A stretch of 64,000 nucleotides of DNA from Cerioporus squamosus. Lineage: Eukaryota > Basidiomycota > Agaricomycetes > Polyporales > Polyporaceae. Position numbers and translations under genes: made by a program. How positions within the stretch are numbered: position 1 is the first letter of the stretch; the number at the start of each line of letters is the position of its first letter. Location of the stretch: positions 62,001 to 126,000 of the forward strand of contig JABYQS010000104.1 in assembly GCA_022592435.1 (NCBI GenBank), written 5' to 3'. The notes under the pieces were generated by a model. That model ran no database searches. It worked only from the letters and a program-made list of their open reading frames with translations, and was not told the origin of the DNA. This document shows positions 28,760 to 40,869 of the stretch, piece after piece.

Positions 28760-29904
28760 GTATGTATTTTTCTTCATGAAGATAGTGGCTTCCAAATGCT
28801 CGTTTTCGCATCATACTGTTGGACCCAGCTGGACAGCACCCCGCAATACTTATATGTCCGTCAGCACAGTAGGATTCTGGCACAGCCATCGGTACAGTAC
28901 GTCGCGGTTGCGATGAATCTACTGCCGCCAGCAGTGCTCGGATTCAATGCACAGCGCCTGTGCCCAGTACTTGCTGATGACTTCTTTCTCCCAGAGATGT
29001 CCCACCTTCCATCGCATGGCACGGGAAATTCGTGAACTCCTGTGTACCGTCTGACATATGCATCGGCCAGTGCCAGTGGCGTCCTCGTAGACTCGTTGAG
29101 CAGGATCGGCGTCACCATGGTGATCCGAACCTCGGGGTGCCATTAACCTTGAATCTGAACGTCGTTGGTGCCCGATATGTGACTGTCCCGCGACCTATCT
29201 ACAGTGAAGGTGTGTTCCGAGTTCTGCTTCATATCGAACGCAGTATGTTCATGCGATCGTTTCAGACTACAAGCGTCGCTGAAGACCATCCACGATACTC
29301 ACCTAAAGATCTCGCGCAGACGTCAACGGTGTTTTCTGGGTGATGATGCTCTCCCATGCGTTCGTCGCTTTGGTGCCCCATCCTTCTGACATGTGACTAA
29401 TACTGACAAGGGGAGAATAGCCTTGCTATACATTGTCTCGGGTCGTCGGGTCTATTGTGAGCGTATCCTGAGGCCTTTGGTCAAGGTCCAGCGTGCATCC
29501 GCGGGATTCGAAGATCAGGGACTGGTTATCCGCGCATTGTGGTCCTTCTCATCAAGGCGGTATGCCCTTCTTCGACCGCAGCCTAGGAGACGGAGCGCAG
29601 CGATGGACGTTGTCACCGCCTACCGCAACGGTAGTAGTGCGCCATCTTACCAATTCCCACATGCACCAGCAGATTGGGGTGCGGAACACGACGCTGAAGC
29701 CACTCCGGAATGACATGCCCGAAGTTCGCTTGGCGAGCTGACCATAGGTCGCAAGATGGCGAGGTACTGCCACGGCAAGCCAACGGCGGTTCGCTGCTGC
29801 GTCATGCACTCATCGAGACAGATGGTGAGTTGCTTATAACCCCTCGGAAACCCTCTGAATTTCTGGCTCCTAGTACACAGTCGCAACGCTGTTTATTCTC
29901 AGCT
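28760..29904. other. Intergenic stretch with possible gene remnant
   Basis: 1.1 kb between the SUZ12-like and DUF6533 genes. On the minus strand, 28919-29143 reads partly protein-like (KVGHLWEKEVISKYWAQAL, then CIESEHCW), and adjacent frames (about 29.09-29.12 kb, ILLNESTRTPLALADAY) could belong with it after a frame change. No start, splice pattern or family was recognised, so this is at most a decayed gene fragment. Confidence 0.25.
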
Positions 29905-31568
29905 ATGTCCTCGCAATTCGATCCGGAGATTGTTGACTTCTACGATAGCTAGTGAGCGCCATCCCCATCATAGCACCAGATTGGTACTGACCTCCCAACT
30001 CAAGCCGTACTGCCGAATTTGTCTACCTGGCCTCGATAAGTGAGCAAATCTCGCCTTACCATACGGATTCCTGCTAAAGCTCAGTGGTCCGCAGCACTCA
30101 TCGTGTACGATTACCTCGTAACGCTCGAGAGCGAACACGAGCTCTTCTGGCGTAGGAAGGTCACGGGCGCGTCGGCACTCTTCTTCGCGGCGAGATATAC
30201 GACCCTGCTGTATGTTCTCTTGAGCGTGGTGAACTTCACCATCAGTCGCACAATATCTGACGAGGTGAGCCACACAAACTGGATGTCACTGATGTGTGAA
30301 GCTGATACTCAGTGCTTACCACAGAGGTTTGTCATTCCGCGCCTCTTACCAGACACCCGGACTGATATGCATCCCTATTGTTCAGTTGTGACATGCTCCT
30401 GAAGGCCTACGTTGTGGTCCAAACATGCCAATATCTCCCATGGGCAGGTCAGTTAGTCGCATTCTGTGCCATTGAGGGAGGTGCAGATAGACTCATGTAG
30501 CCATCTTGATCCCAGCATTCGCAGGCATGCGAGCATACGCGCTAAGCAGGAAGTGGACAATCTTTGTGGCCATCCTCGTTCTTTCTCTTGCTCCCTTTGC
30601 CGTCAACCTTGTGAGTCTTGAATGAGTTCGCTTTGTACAGGCGCACACAAACTAACCACACCTACTAGACAAACTTCGCTCTGGGCATGTCCACAGGGCG
30701 CGATGTCTTTGATAATTGCTTGTCAATTGCTTCCACGACGCCGATGGAGTTGATTCTGTTCGTGCATTTTTCCTGCGTGACTGAAGTCTGACTGATTATC
30801 CCGGTTGCAGCTGTATGTTAGCTTCCTGATTAACAGTCCAAGTGGCGTCGTACTTGGGCTGATACGCTTCCAGTCCCCGCTCTTGCGCGGTCGGGTCTGA
30901 TTGTAGCTGATCTGGGCCTCGTGATCGTCACCTGGCGTTCCGTGGCGATTGGTCCCATCCGCACGCTGTTTGGTCGCCAATCGTTCGCAGGCATCATGCT
31001 GTGGAATGGTACGCTTTCGTGGACACCCGGTCCATCCATGCCCTGAAATCCCCTTGACTTGGACACAGGAATCATATACGCGATGTATCCTCATTTTCCT
31101 CACGCATCACTCGGGATTGATACTGATGCAATTGGCCAGTGTGCTACTTGTATTGAACGTCTGTGTTCTTAGCTTCTCCTTAGCCTCGGTCCGTGTACCT
31201 TCCCATCGTATCTACATCTCAAGTCTTTGCTGACCCTTGGGACGCGTCACGGTGCGCAGATATTCGGCTCCGAAGGAGCGAGCTATCTGGTTGACTTCAG
31301 CGAACCGTAGGCGCTGTGCTTCTGTAGCCCTAGTATCTACGCTCACTAATGCGTTGTCTGTCCTAGGCTGACGTCAATCCTCATATCACGGTTTCTCCTC
31401 CAACTTCAACAAGCGAACAGACAGAATGTGAAGCTCGAGTCAGACCACCCCCTCCACTTCTCTCTGCACGATGATTCGCCCAGCTTTGTGCGAGTCATGG
31501 GCTCTATAGGTGCGACAATCATACCAGAAAATACTTCACCTGCTGCGCGTACTACGTACGTAACTTGA
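29905..31568 (+). CDS. DUF6533 family membrane protein
   Basis: Basidiomycete-expanded family of unknown function with several membrane spans. The ATG at 29905 gives MSSQFDPEIVDFYDS. Spliced exons then give the family's first span ALIVYDYLVTLESEHELFW and RRKVTGASALFFAARYTTLL. Further spans include VLLSVVNFTI, GMRAYALSRKWTIFVAILVL and GLVIVTWRSVAIGPIRTLFG. The C-terminal EPLTSILISRFLLQLQQAN motif is typical, and the product ends RTTYVT at 31568. About nine short exons; borders in the 31.0-31.3 kb stretch are uncertain. Role unknown; localisation in a membrane is inferred from hydrophobicity. Confidence 0.75.
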
Positions 31569-32026
31569 CGGGAGTGCGGGTGACAGTTTCATCGACGTAC
31601 TTTGGGTCTGTTAGTTGGGGAGCTCATGCAGTAGCACCAAGTGTATGTGCAGGTCGGATACGAGATGCGATGTACTTTTGATTGAAGTGCGGGAAGCGAG
31701 GATACCACCCATGCCACCCACTGTATGCATGCAATCTGTTCTGACTCAAACGATACATACCGTGCGCCCTTGATTCCGAACCTCCGGACTGAATAACAAT
31801 GCTTTTCCCCAGGTATGTCGCCTATACAACCGTCCGGATGGATTGTTTGCGGTCAGCTTCGTTTTCTGATTTGCTCTCCGAACAACGTAGCGGCGAAAGC
31901 TCATCCCCGGCAGTCCCTACAGAGCAGCTGATGGCCGTTAGCAAAGCATCGAAAGCATGGCATAGCGAGGAGCCGAGTACTAGTATACAAAGTGCGACGA
32001 AGATAGAAAACCTCACTACATAGCGG
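31569..32026. other. Convergent intergenic stretch
   Basis: 458 bp of 3' flank between the DUF6533 and PRI1 genes. No supported feature was seen. Confidence 0.45.
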
Positions 32027-33542
32027 TCACCACGACAAATCTGAGTAGTAAGTGTAAGCCAAGTGAGGTAGCAGCAAGAGTAGACGTAGATCGACGCACC
32101 CATCTTCTGCTTCACTTTCCGTGTCTCCTCCATAAGGCCCATGACGTGCTTGTCGAGCATCTCGACATACGGCTGCAGCGACGTCCGCTCCCAATCCGAA
32201 TGATGCTCCGGGCCTTCTCCAGCCTGTGGAAGGGCGAGTTTATCGAGTTCGTTCAGGAGCTGACTGACAGTCGGTACCCGTGCAGGATCAAATTTGTCGA
32301 TCGTCCGGGGATCCACAGGCACGCAGACCCGCCCCGTCTTCGGGTGGATACAGAACGGCGCCTTCAACAAATGGTTCCGGTGCTTCGAGACCTCCGCGTC
32401 GAGCCGGGGATATGTGTATTGCAGCACGATATCCTCCTTGGCTGCGTTGAGGATTGCCTAAGAATGACCATGGCCGTTTGATGGTGTTCCCGGGACGGGC
32501 ATGAGGCAACAAGACGTACCGAGCCCTTCCCTTTCTTCCTTTCGATCTCGTCCTCGACGTCCTGCCACTTGTCTTCTGAAGACCGGTCCGGCTCGTCTTC
32601 CCACTTCTCCTGTAGATTCTTGACGACGTCCTTGTCCGGGATGAGATGAAGAAGTGCTTGCCAGCCCTCTTCTGACGCGAAGCAGTCCTGGTCTTCGAGG
32701 ATGAGATCGTGAAACACGGGTTGCAGCATCTTGTACGCGGAGCTGAGACTATATTCAATACGGGCACAATCGGCGAGGCAGGCAAAAACGTACGCAATCG
32801 AGGGCGGCAGCGGCTTCGTCCCCATCCTCACATTCACCTTCTTGTGCATCTCCTTGCCTCCCTGAATGACCGTCAACCACCCAACCAGTGCCCTCCTCTG
32901 CTCGTCCGTGAGTTCGAGTGCCTCCCGGTCGCTGATCCACAAGTGGATACCACGCCGACCGGAGTACACCCACAGCAGGTGCTTGTATCCGAACTGGTCA
33001 CGCAAGGCGCGGTCGAGCACACGCACGGCAGCGGCAATGAAAGTCCAGCAGCGTCGGCAGATGTCGGCCCCGGAGCAGCATGTACGGATGGAGTCGTAGT
33101 CGGTCATATCGATATCGAAGACGAGCTCGCGAAGTTGGGGGCTGAAGGCCGCAGGACGGACGGTCTTTTTATCTCGTGGCTAAAAGCAAAGTCAACATCT
33201 CGGTTTTCCTCGTACACTTCCCGACAAACTCCTCCCATCCATCATCCATCCTTATGTACAGCCCGAAGTGAGACTCACCCGTGCACTATAGACCGGACCA
33301 ATCTCGAAACGCGTGGGGTTCAGTGTGCACACTTGCTTTTTAAGCTCGTCCGCGTTTGCAAAAGAGTTGTAGCGCAGGTATACGTCTCCTTGTAGCGTGA
33401 ATGCAAACTCTCGGTGCGTGAAGAGCTTGGTCGGTGCATGTTCGTGATTAAGCCAGGCGAAGATGGACTTGAACGGGTAGAGTCGACGGTAGAACGCGAG
33501 CATAATGTCGGGTGTCGTGGGTTCAGCATCTTGGACGGCCAT
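32027..33542 (-). CDS. PRI1: DNA primase small (catalytic) subunit
   Basis: Catalytic subunit of the primase-polymerase alpha complex that makes RNA primers for replication. The start at 33542 gives MAVQDAEPTTPDIMLAFYRR, followed by FTHREFAFTLQGDVYLRY and LNPTRFEIGPVYSAR. The catalytic carboxylates lie in ELVFDIDMTDYD, followed by the zinc-site cysteines in TCCSGADICRRCW and the HLLWVYSGRRGIHLWISD motif. The 3' part contains HLLKAPFCIHPKTGRVCVP. The last splice (GTGCGT donor, TACTCAG acceptor) gives the short end KQKMDLSW and a TGA at 32027-32029. Reading through the intron instead would add an implausible hydrophobic tail. Divergent from the Nudix gene, 175 bp away. Confidence 0.93.
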
Positions 33543-33717
33543 ATCGGGAAGATATGCGGGGATGTGGAGGAGGAGATGAGGGTCGAGAGCAAGCGTGGCG
33601 GGCGCGAGGGATGCCCCATGAATCGCGTAGTGTCACATGTGACGCGTCGCGTTCTAGCGCTTGGGCGCCATGGTCAGTCGCCGCGATTGTGCGTGAAGCC
33701 TCTCGTCTACAGACGCG

Positions 33718-34662
33718 ATGGCTACGCTGCAGCTTCCTCCAGGACTTAGATATGACAGTCCACTCGTGGAAACTGCCAACGGCGGGGCGTCTGAGTGGGT
33801 GGAGTACAAGAAAGTCAAGTTGTACACGAACGCGTTTGTGATCCTCAACGACGCCAAGGTGGGTTCTGCCAGGGCACCGCGGTGCGTGAGTGGCTTGAGC
33901 TGACTATGTCGCCCTACAGGTGCTCCTTGGGTACAAGAAGCGGGGATTTGGACAGGGCCTGTAAGTCCGCCTCGTAGTAGCCCAGCCAGTGAAGCAGCTG
34001 ACTTGGCGCGACTCGGCTCGCTGCAAGGTGGAACGGATTCGGTGGCAAGGTCGACCCGGGAGAGACTCCGCTCCAAGCCGCGAAACGAGAACTAGAAGTA
34101 CGTGCATAGACAGCTATTCACTATCAAACAGAAACATCCCGATGACATGAATTGTCTACAGGAAGAGGCCGGGATCGAAGCGCCTCTCGAGCACTGCGGC
34201 GTGCTCTTCTTCGTCGTCGACGGCGCGGACGCGGCGTTCCACATAGACGTCTTCAGGGCGGACGGGTACACCGGCACAATCACCGAGTGCGCAGTGCTTC
34301 TCTCCTTCGTCTCTCGTCTCTCCTCCAGGAACTGACCACTGGCATTGACAATCATCGGTGACGCCTGACATGTTGACGTGTCGTTACAGGACGGACGAAA
34401 TGCGCCCGGAATGGTTCTCCGTGCAGCAGGACATGCTCCCTCCGACGAACCCGCTGACGACCGCCGACCACGCCCACGCCTCCCAAGCGGAAGGGGGCTC
34501 GGATGCGGCAGCGAAGGGCCTCCGCACATCCCGCTCAAGCAGATGTGGGCAGACGACGAGTTCTGGATGCCGTTGATGTTCGCGCGGCGGTTCTTTGTGG
34601 GCCGCGCAGACTTCGATGCCAGCAACAAAATGCTGAGGTGGTGGTTTGGGGCTGTGCCGTAA
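33718..34662 (+). CDS. MTH1-type Nudix hydrolase (8-oxo-dGTPase), frame break near 3' end
   Basis: MTH1-like enzymes clean oxidised purine nucleotides from the dNTP pool. The product starts MATLQLPPGLRYDSPLVET. The Nudix box is complete: GGKVDPGETPLQAAKRELEE, then EAGIE, fitting GX5EX7REUXEEXGU. Exons are joined by GT-AG introns, including GTACGT at the box. Downstream, ETDEMRPEWFS lies in one frame and IPLKQMWADDEFWMPLMFA, then FFVGRADFD, in another. Both are conserved family segments, so the frame changes between about 34413 and 34520. No good intron fits. A base lost from the G run at 34493-34497, or a weak GTTCTC donor, could explain it. Confidence 0.85.
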
Positions 34663-34883
34663 GCTTGATGCTTGCTGCCACAGGTCTCTTGGTTGCGGTT
34701 GTCTACGCGCGTTCAAAGGAGTTCGCCCTTCTGCTTCTTTACATCTCATCGTCTTATCTTGCTGTTTGTTCATAGAGCACTATGGCCTCGTTTCTTGCTA
34801 TCCTGTCGACATCAGGCCTATCGTTCCAAATTATATTGTGATTGCGTGCTGGGGTACCAATACAGCGAGTAGCGCACATTCAA

Positions 34884-36823
34884 TCATTCCTTCCGCGGAG
34901 CGACCGCACAGTGCGGCATTCTTCCGCGGTAGGTAGGGGTCAGATGGCATCGGTACTGCATGTCCTCAATCCTACAGCCACGACGAACATCTTCAGTAAG
35001 CTGCAAGCCAATCAAATGGAGGTCAAGACACGCACGTTGTGTTGTACAGCTCCAAATCCAGCTTGCGAAACACGTTTCCCAGGACGAGGTAGAACTCGCA
35101 CCACGCCAGGCTGTCGTCGTAGCGGTCAGCATTCGTCGTGCAACCTGAAACCCGAAGAACCTACTTGACTGCGATGCATTGCCGCGGACCTCTCGAGAAG
35201 GCAACGAGGTACTGGTCGAGGTCCTTCTGCCACGGAGCCAGCGATCGGGATTGAACGCGTGAGGGTCGGGGAATACGGCAGGATCGAGGTGTATGAAGCT
35301 GCATCTCGTGGCCACGACAGTCTGCTCATTCTCGTCAGCGAGGCCCCAACACCGGAATTGAATATTGAGAGCTCACCCCGGCCGGGACGGCATGGTCGGC
35401 TATGACAGCGTCAGTCGGGGTGACGATGCGCGGCAGGGGCCCCACGATCCCATGTCCGACTCGCAGCGACTCTTTAATGACCGCCGTCTGCACCAAGCAC
35501 AGGAGTTAGGATATCACCGGCCGACGAGCAGCATGGATGCGCACTCACGAGGAAAGGCAACTTCTCGAGGGTCTCCAACGGCGCCTGCGTCTCCGTGTCC
35601 GGCCATGCCTCCATAAGCTCCGCAAAGAGCCTCTCCCGGACAGGCAGCTCGTTCAGGACGTAGAACGTGGCGACGGTGAGAATGCTCGCGGTCGTCTCGC
35701 TCCCCGCCGCGATCATGTTGTTCGCCTCCTGCCAGAGGGTCGACTTTGACCATATACCCTCGCGGCCCGTCTCAGGGTTTGGCGCGATCAGGTGGTGGAA
35801 GAGCGTTTCCTGCGTCTTCTGCTGCAGAGACTGCGGATTGTCCACGAACCCGTCGATCCTCTCTCGCAGCCGCTCCAGAGGACCCGCAGAGTGGGGTCGT
35901 ATCCGCGCAGCGATGCTGGCCATCGACTTCATAAGCGGGAACATCCAGGGGAAGTGGACGAAGACGAGGAAGTAGTCGAATGCTGCCTCGTCGGACTGGC
36001 GCACGATGCTATGCGCGAAGTCGGGCGCGGTCATGTAGTCCTCGTCGCTGGCGAAACAGTATGCGTATACCACCTCCGTCGTGAAAGAGCGGTATGCGCG
36101 GCGGATGTTTGCAGGCCTCCTCGCTTGGCAGTACCGCAGGAGCTGCTGGACCAACGCGTCCACCTGATGAATTGCGGGCACAGTGAACATGGCTTGTTGG
36201 CACGGTGGATCCACCGCGATACTCACCTTTGCTTGGATGACCGGCTCTAGCTTGAGGAGAGCGCGGCGGGAAAACAAGGGGCTCAAGTAGTCTCTGCGGG
36301 GTTTCGCCTCGCGAACATCGGTCAGACTGAACACACAGTCAGGCTGGCGGATGATGCCATAGGTCCTCGAATCCTTGATGAATCGGTTGCTACTGCTGTG
36401 TATGTCGGTGTACGCCTGGTACTCCTTGAAATGCAGCTGCAATGCACCGCGCTCATCAGAGCCCTCTCTGTAGCATTCCTGACACTGTGCAGGCCCACCT
36501 GGTTAGGACCAATCCTGACCACGGGGCCTTCACGCACCAAGCCCCGTCAGCTAGCACTACGTACACCGGGAGCTGAAGACCTCTCACCGTAGTGTTTATG
36601 CAGATACTTAGTCGAGATGCTCGACCATCGCGCCATCCTTGAAGACCTCGTAATAGGTGATGTACCACCATGTCGCCGCAGCGACCTTCGGTCCCGGGAA
36701 ACGCGCCAGCGGGTGCAGGAACAGCCGCTGCAGCAGGACACCCAGCACCACAACAGCAAGTGCAGCAGCGACACCGCCCAACAGTCCCGCAGGAGAGGTA
36801 GATACTGCCGGTGGGGTAAACAT
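34884..36823 (-). CDS. Cytochrome P450, copy A (one-base frame break)
   Basis: Membrane-anchored fungal P450; substrate unknown. The N-terminal anchor GVAAALAVVVLGVLLQRLF is followed by HPLARFPGPKVAAATWWY. The middle exons give VVRIGPNQVGLHSVRN, LSPLFSRRALLKLEP and the I-helix AAGSETTASI. Then come the ExxR segment TAVIKESLRV and the PERF-like FNPDRWL. The heme loop reads FSRGPRQCIA, with Ala at the usual second Gly. Between FNPDRWL and KDLDQYLVAFSRGP one base is missing (about 35225-35235), which would destroy the heme loop if real. After the heme loop, introns with GTAGGT and GTGCGT donors lead to EDMQYRCHLTPTYRGRM and the stop at 34884. Closely related to copy B at 53-56 kb. Start chosen at 36823, just before the anchor. 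Confidence 0.85.
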
Positions 36824-37560
36824 CGTGGTGTCAGTTGAGCGCAGACAGACCAGGCGTCCGAGTCGGGGGTCATATAAGTACATACTTCTCGGGCTGAAGC
36901 TTGAGTCTAAGTGACGTACCAGCGTTGGTATATGGTGGGACCAGTTTCACAATCACGTCAACGGCTAGCCTGGAAGCGGATGGCTTTGGGGAATTGGAGT
37001 GCCGATACTCCGGAGTCCATGTTTCGAGTGGTCGTGTTTGAGAGGTTAGGTGCTGGTGGTCAACGAACTAGAGGCTGGCTTGCGAGCCTAGGTCAGCGTT
37101 GGTCAGCCTCATACTTACAGACCTTGTGGTTGCAGTCGTATAAACTATAGTAAGCTATCTACGAACTCACCAGAGCTAGCCCCCATGCTTGGGATCTCAA
37201 AGTGGAACGGCGATGCCAAAAGCTGGATCCATTTCTCCTTTTTCATAACGTACAAGCAAGCACAGAGTCACTACATAGAAATACGAATATGAGACGAAGC
37301 AGCAGAACGATATAACTCAAAAGCATAGCACTAGTCAAGAACGCGATATACATCAGCATCAGCACCCGGTACCCAGTACTCAGCACTACCAACACGTACT
37401 CGGCACTACCCAACACGTACTCGGCACATCAGCAGAAGACAGTCTAAGCACAAGAACACATTACCCATTACCAACGCGGGGGTCGGAAGCACACTAATCA
37501 TGTCATAATCAGCAAGGTCTATCCCTCCAGCTCGCAGCCCACTGGCAATGGCAGGGTCTA
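36824..37560. other. Intergenic stretch, P450-A 5' flank
   Basis: 737 bp of AT-richer sequence between P450-A and the SREBP gene. It contains a short direct repeat at 37390-37427 and no supported gene. Confidence 0.45.
37390..37427. repeat. 21-bp direct repeat, almost two copies
   Basis: CAACACGTACTCGGCAC occurs at 37390-37406 and again at 37411-37427, with TACC between, so the period is 21 bp. Confidence 0.8.
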
Positions 37561-40500
37561 ATCAAACCGCCCTCCCCCTTTCCGGCACGCACGCTCGAAG
37601 TCAACGAGCATGTCGACGACGCGGTCCCGCGCATCTTCGAGCGCAGCGCCCAGCTCGGGGTCCTCGAGGCGTCCGTCCGACCCGCTGTCGAACGCCGGCG
37701 AGCCAAGGGCAGTCCGCAGTGCCATATGCAGCTGCGCGTTCTTCCTGCTCGGGGACGGCGGCGGGCTCAAGATGAACGCAGGCGCACCCCCAGCGGACGA
37801 TGGTGCGCACGCTGGGATCGTCGAGGGGAAGATGCGGCGGTAGATGAGGGTGGCGGTGAGGAGGGCGCGGATCTCCGCCTCGTCCTGGCTCGCGAGGTCC
37901 TGGTCGTCTTCGCAGTCAACGTCGACGTCGGGACTGCGTCCGTCGGAGACGCAGTGGGAGTGCCGCGGCCGTGTGGAGAGCATATCCTCCTGCGAGCAGA
38001 AGCCGGTGTCCCAGATACGGTCGAGGAGCATCGCGAGCTCCGCAGTACGGCCGCCGATCGACTTGCCGGCCTCGACGGTCTCCTTGCGTTCCTGCTCCTC
38101 CTTCAGGTCCTTATCCGCATCGTACGAGTACGACGGCTCGTCAAGATCATCGTCATCGCAGTCGTAGGCACGACGCGAAGCGTTCTCGGCACGAACGACT
38201 GTACGAACGAAGAGAGACGCAGCATGCTTCCGCAGACGCTCCCGGATGAGGATCGCAGCAAGTACACCAAGAGGAGTACGCTTTTCGCATGCCGTGCAGC
38301 GTCCCTTGCGCTCGGTCTCGTGCCACTTGCGCCACTTGGCGAGCCAGTCCGCAGCACCCTCGACGCTCATGTTGTTCAACACGATCTTCTCATGTGCGCG
38401 GAGGTACTCTCGGCGACGAGCGCGCTCCCAAAGCTCACTAGCCTTGGCCTTGGAGACGGGGTGGATGATGAGAGCAAGGGTGGATAGGTCCATCGTGGAG
38501 GCGGCGAAGGTAGAGATGTGCCAAGACATACACCAGAATGTTTGCAGTCGGGTGGTGTTACCAACAGTGCCTGCACGTAGCGTCAGAGGCGTCATTCGCG
38601 TATACCGACCATGACTTCACTCACCATCAAAAGCGATCAGCTCGCCTAGGCGCACCCAGGCGCGCTGCTCAAGCTGGTTGATCTCAATGCCACGATCCCG
38701 GCGAGCTGCTTTGATGACGCTCTGGAGAAGGCCAAGGATACCAGTGGACACACCGAGCGCAGCACGGAGATGAGCTGGCTCGTCTGTTGAACCGCGAGTC
38801 GCTGGTGAGAGCACGTCCGTAAGAGCAGCACGGACATGCTCATTCCGCTTCATTATAGTGCTAGATGTCGGTGATGAAGGCGTGTCGAATCGCGAACGGG
38901 CGAAGAGAGATCCAAACTTGGATACGAGACCAGACTTCCGGAGAGTGCCAGAGAGCCATGGGACGATGACGTAGAAGAACACGAGAGTCGAGACGAACAA
39001 GTGAGCGGCCTGAACGGCATCGTGCAGGCCGTACCCAGTGGACGAAGGTATAGGGACCTGCGTTTGTGTGGGACTGTGAGGTGTGAGGACGGTTCCGTGG
39101 TGAGGCTGAGCATGAGTGGGGGCATGCGAGCGGTATGATGAAGTAAGGGGAGAGTTGAAGACCGAGAAGAACGCAAAGACGGCAAGGAGATACTGTTGCT
39201 GCTGTTGCTGCGCACCCTGCTCCGTCTTGACCTGCATGAACGCATCCTGGTCTGCGGGGAAGATCGGAGGAGCGTTGATGGGGGCCGGGGTGACACTAGC
39301 AGAGACGTCCGTCGAAACAGGAGCGGGAGGCAAGGGAATCTTGCGTGGGCGGCCCCGCTTGCGCTTCTCGGGGACAGCACCAGGGACACCAGGGATCGGC
39401 GGTGGCGGTGGTGGCCTGTACGGCTTCTCCTTCTTGGCCGCCTTCGCAACCTTGGCCCTCTTCCGCGCACGACCCTCCTCATCCTCACCATCGCTGTCGT
39501 CGCCATCACCCTCCTCGTCATCACTGCCACCTGCAACGTCGTCGTCTTCGATCTCATCCTTCTCCTCTCCACCGAAGCGCTCTCGCCATTCCCGCTCCCA
39601 CTCCTTGAGCAACGCGGGTCCACCGACGAGCCCGGTGATGAGAGACTTCAGCCCCTCTTGCTCACGCTTGAGACGCGACTCGCGCTTTTTCAGCACTCTG
39701 CCACGGAATGAGCCCTCGGCCGAATAGAGTAGGAGACTCGTGACATACCGGATGTATTCGGTGGCTTTACCGAGAATGTTGGCCTTACTCATTTTGCGTG
39801 CGACCTTAACGCCATCGACGAAACCCCGAGCGTCCACAACATCGTTCCAGGGGCTAGGCACACCGGCCTTAGCCTCGAGGACGCGCAGAGCGGGCACAGA
39901 TTGCTTGAGACCGGTAATCCGAGCATTAAGGTTCGTCCGGTAGCGCCGCTCAATGGTCGTATGGCTAGTCTTCGGCCTTCCGATGACACTCTGCGTAGGC
40001 GGCGGCTGAGGGGCCTCCATGGCAAGAGACTGCGACTGTTCAGCCGGAGGGCTGGCGGATGCAGAAGACGAAGACGAGGATGCCGGGGGAGAACCGGAGT
40101 CCGATGGTGGAGGCGAGGGCTTCGCGCTCCGCTTCGGAGCGGCGATCGGCGCAGGGCTCTGCTTGAGACGAGGGATAGGGAGTTTCGCCTGACCGCCTGC
40201 AGCGGCTAGTTGCTGCACCTGCGCGCTGACCGGCACCGCGAGGGTAACACCGGCCATCTGGCGGACGCGGTGTGCGAGCTCCGATGCCGGGTCACTGAGG
40301 TTGACGTCTGATGGAGGAGAACCAGACACAACCGATGTAGGTTCCATGACTGGTGACAAGGATGCACCGGAGGAGGACGAAGACGAGGTCACGCTGAGCC
40401 GGCGACCGGTGCCAGGCTCGATGTGCGAGGACATGGCGAAGTCCTCTGCGGTGGGGAACAGCATGTGGTGATGGTTGGGGACCATCTCGTTGTTCATTAT

Positions 40501-40869
40501 GTACGAAGTCTCGTTCGGCGGGAGCGCGAAAGCAGACTGGTCGAAGATGGTCGTGAACTGGAGTGCGCTGGGATCGACGGCCATGTTTGGGTCGAAGTCG
40601 AGGTCCATGGGAAAGGAGAAGTTGAAGTCCGCACCGAGGTCAATCTTCTGGTCCTGCTGCTCTGCCCATGAGGAGAGCTGGGACCAGTCGGGCTGGGAGG
40701 CGGGGTCGAAGGACGACTCGGCCTGGGCCTGTGCGTGTGCAGCCATCGTCTGGAGCAGGAACTCGAGCGTCTGGCTGGGGTCGGCCTTGAGCTCTGCGTG
40801 GGGCGTGGTCGGGGAGGGCGAGTTTGTCGAGGACGAGCTCGAGCTCTCGGACGGGGGAGGAGTGGACAT
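37561..40869 (-). CDS. SRE1: SREBP (Sre1-like) membrane-tethered bHLH transcription factor
   Basis: Fungal SREBPs are released from ER/Golgi membranes when sterol or oxygen is low. Two exons (40869-38625 and 38570-37561, 54-nt intron) give about 1084 residues. The start at 40869 has a strong GCCACC context. After a Ser/Pro-rich acidic region comes the bHLH, HTTIERRYRTNLNARI, with the Tyr that marks SREBPs, and helix 2 MSKANILGKATEYIRYV. An AT-hook-like KRGRPRK follows an acidic stretch. Two hydrophobic spans are visible, QYLLAVFAFFSVF near residue 560 and AAHLFVSTLVFFYVIVPWL near 620. The long C-terminus fits the DUF2014 region of fungal Sre1; it includes MDLSTLALIIHP and ends ERACRKGGGRFD. 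Confidence 0.9.

Noticed and set aside
37561..38595. Separate 345-residue gene downstream of SREBP
   Set aside because: A clean 54-nt intron joins it in frame to the SREBP exon, and it fits the C-terminal DUF2014 region.
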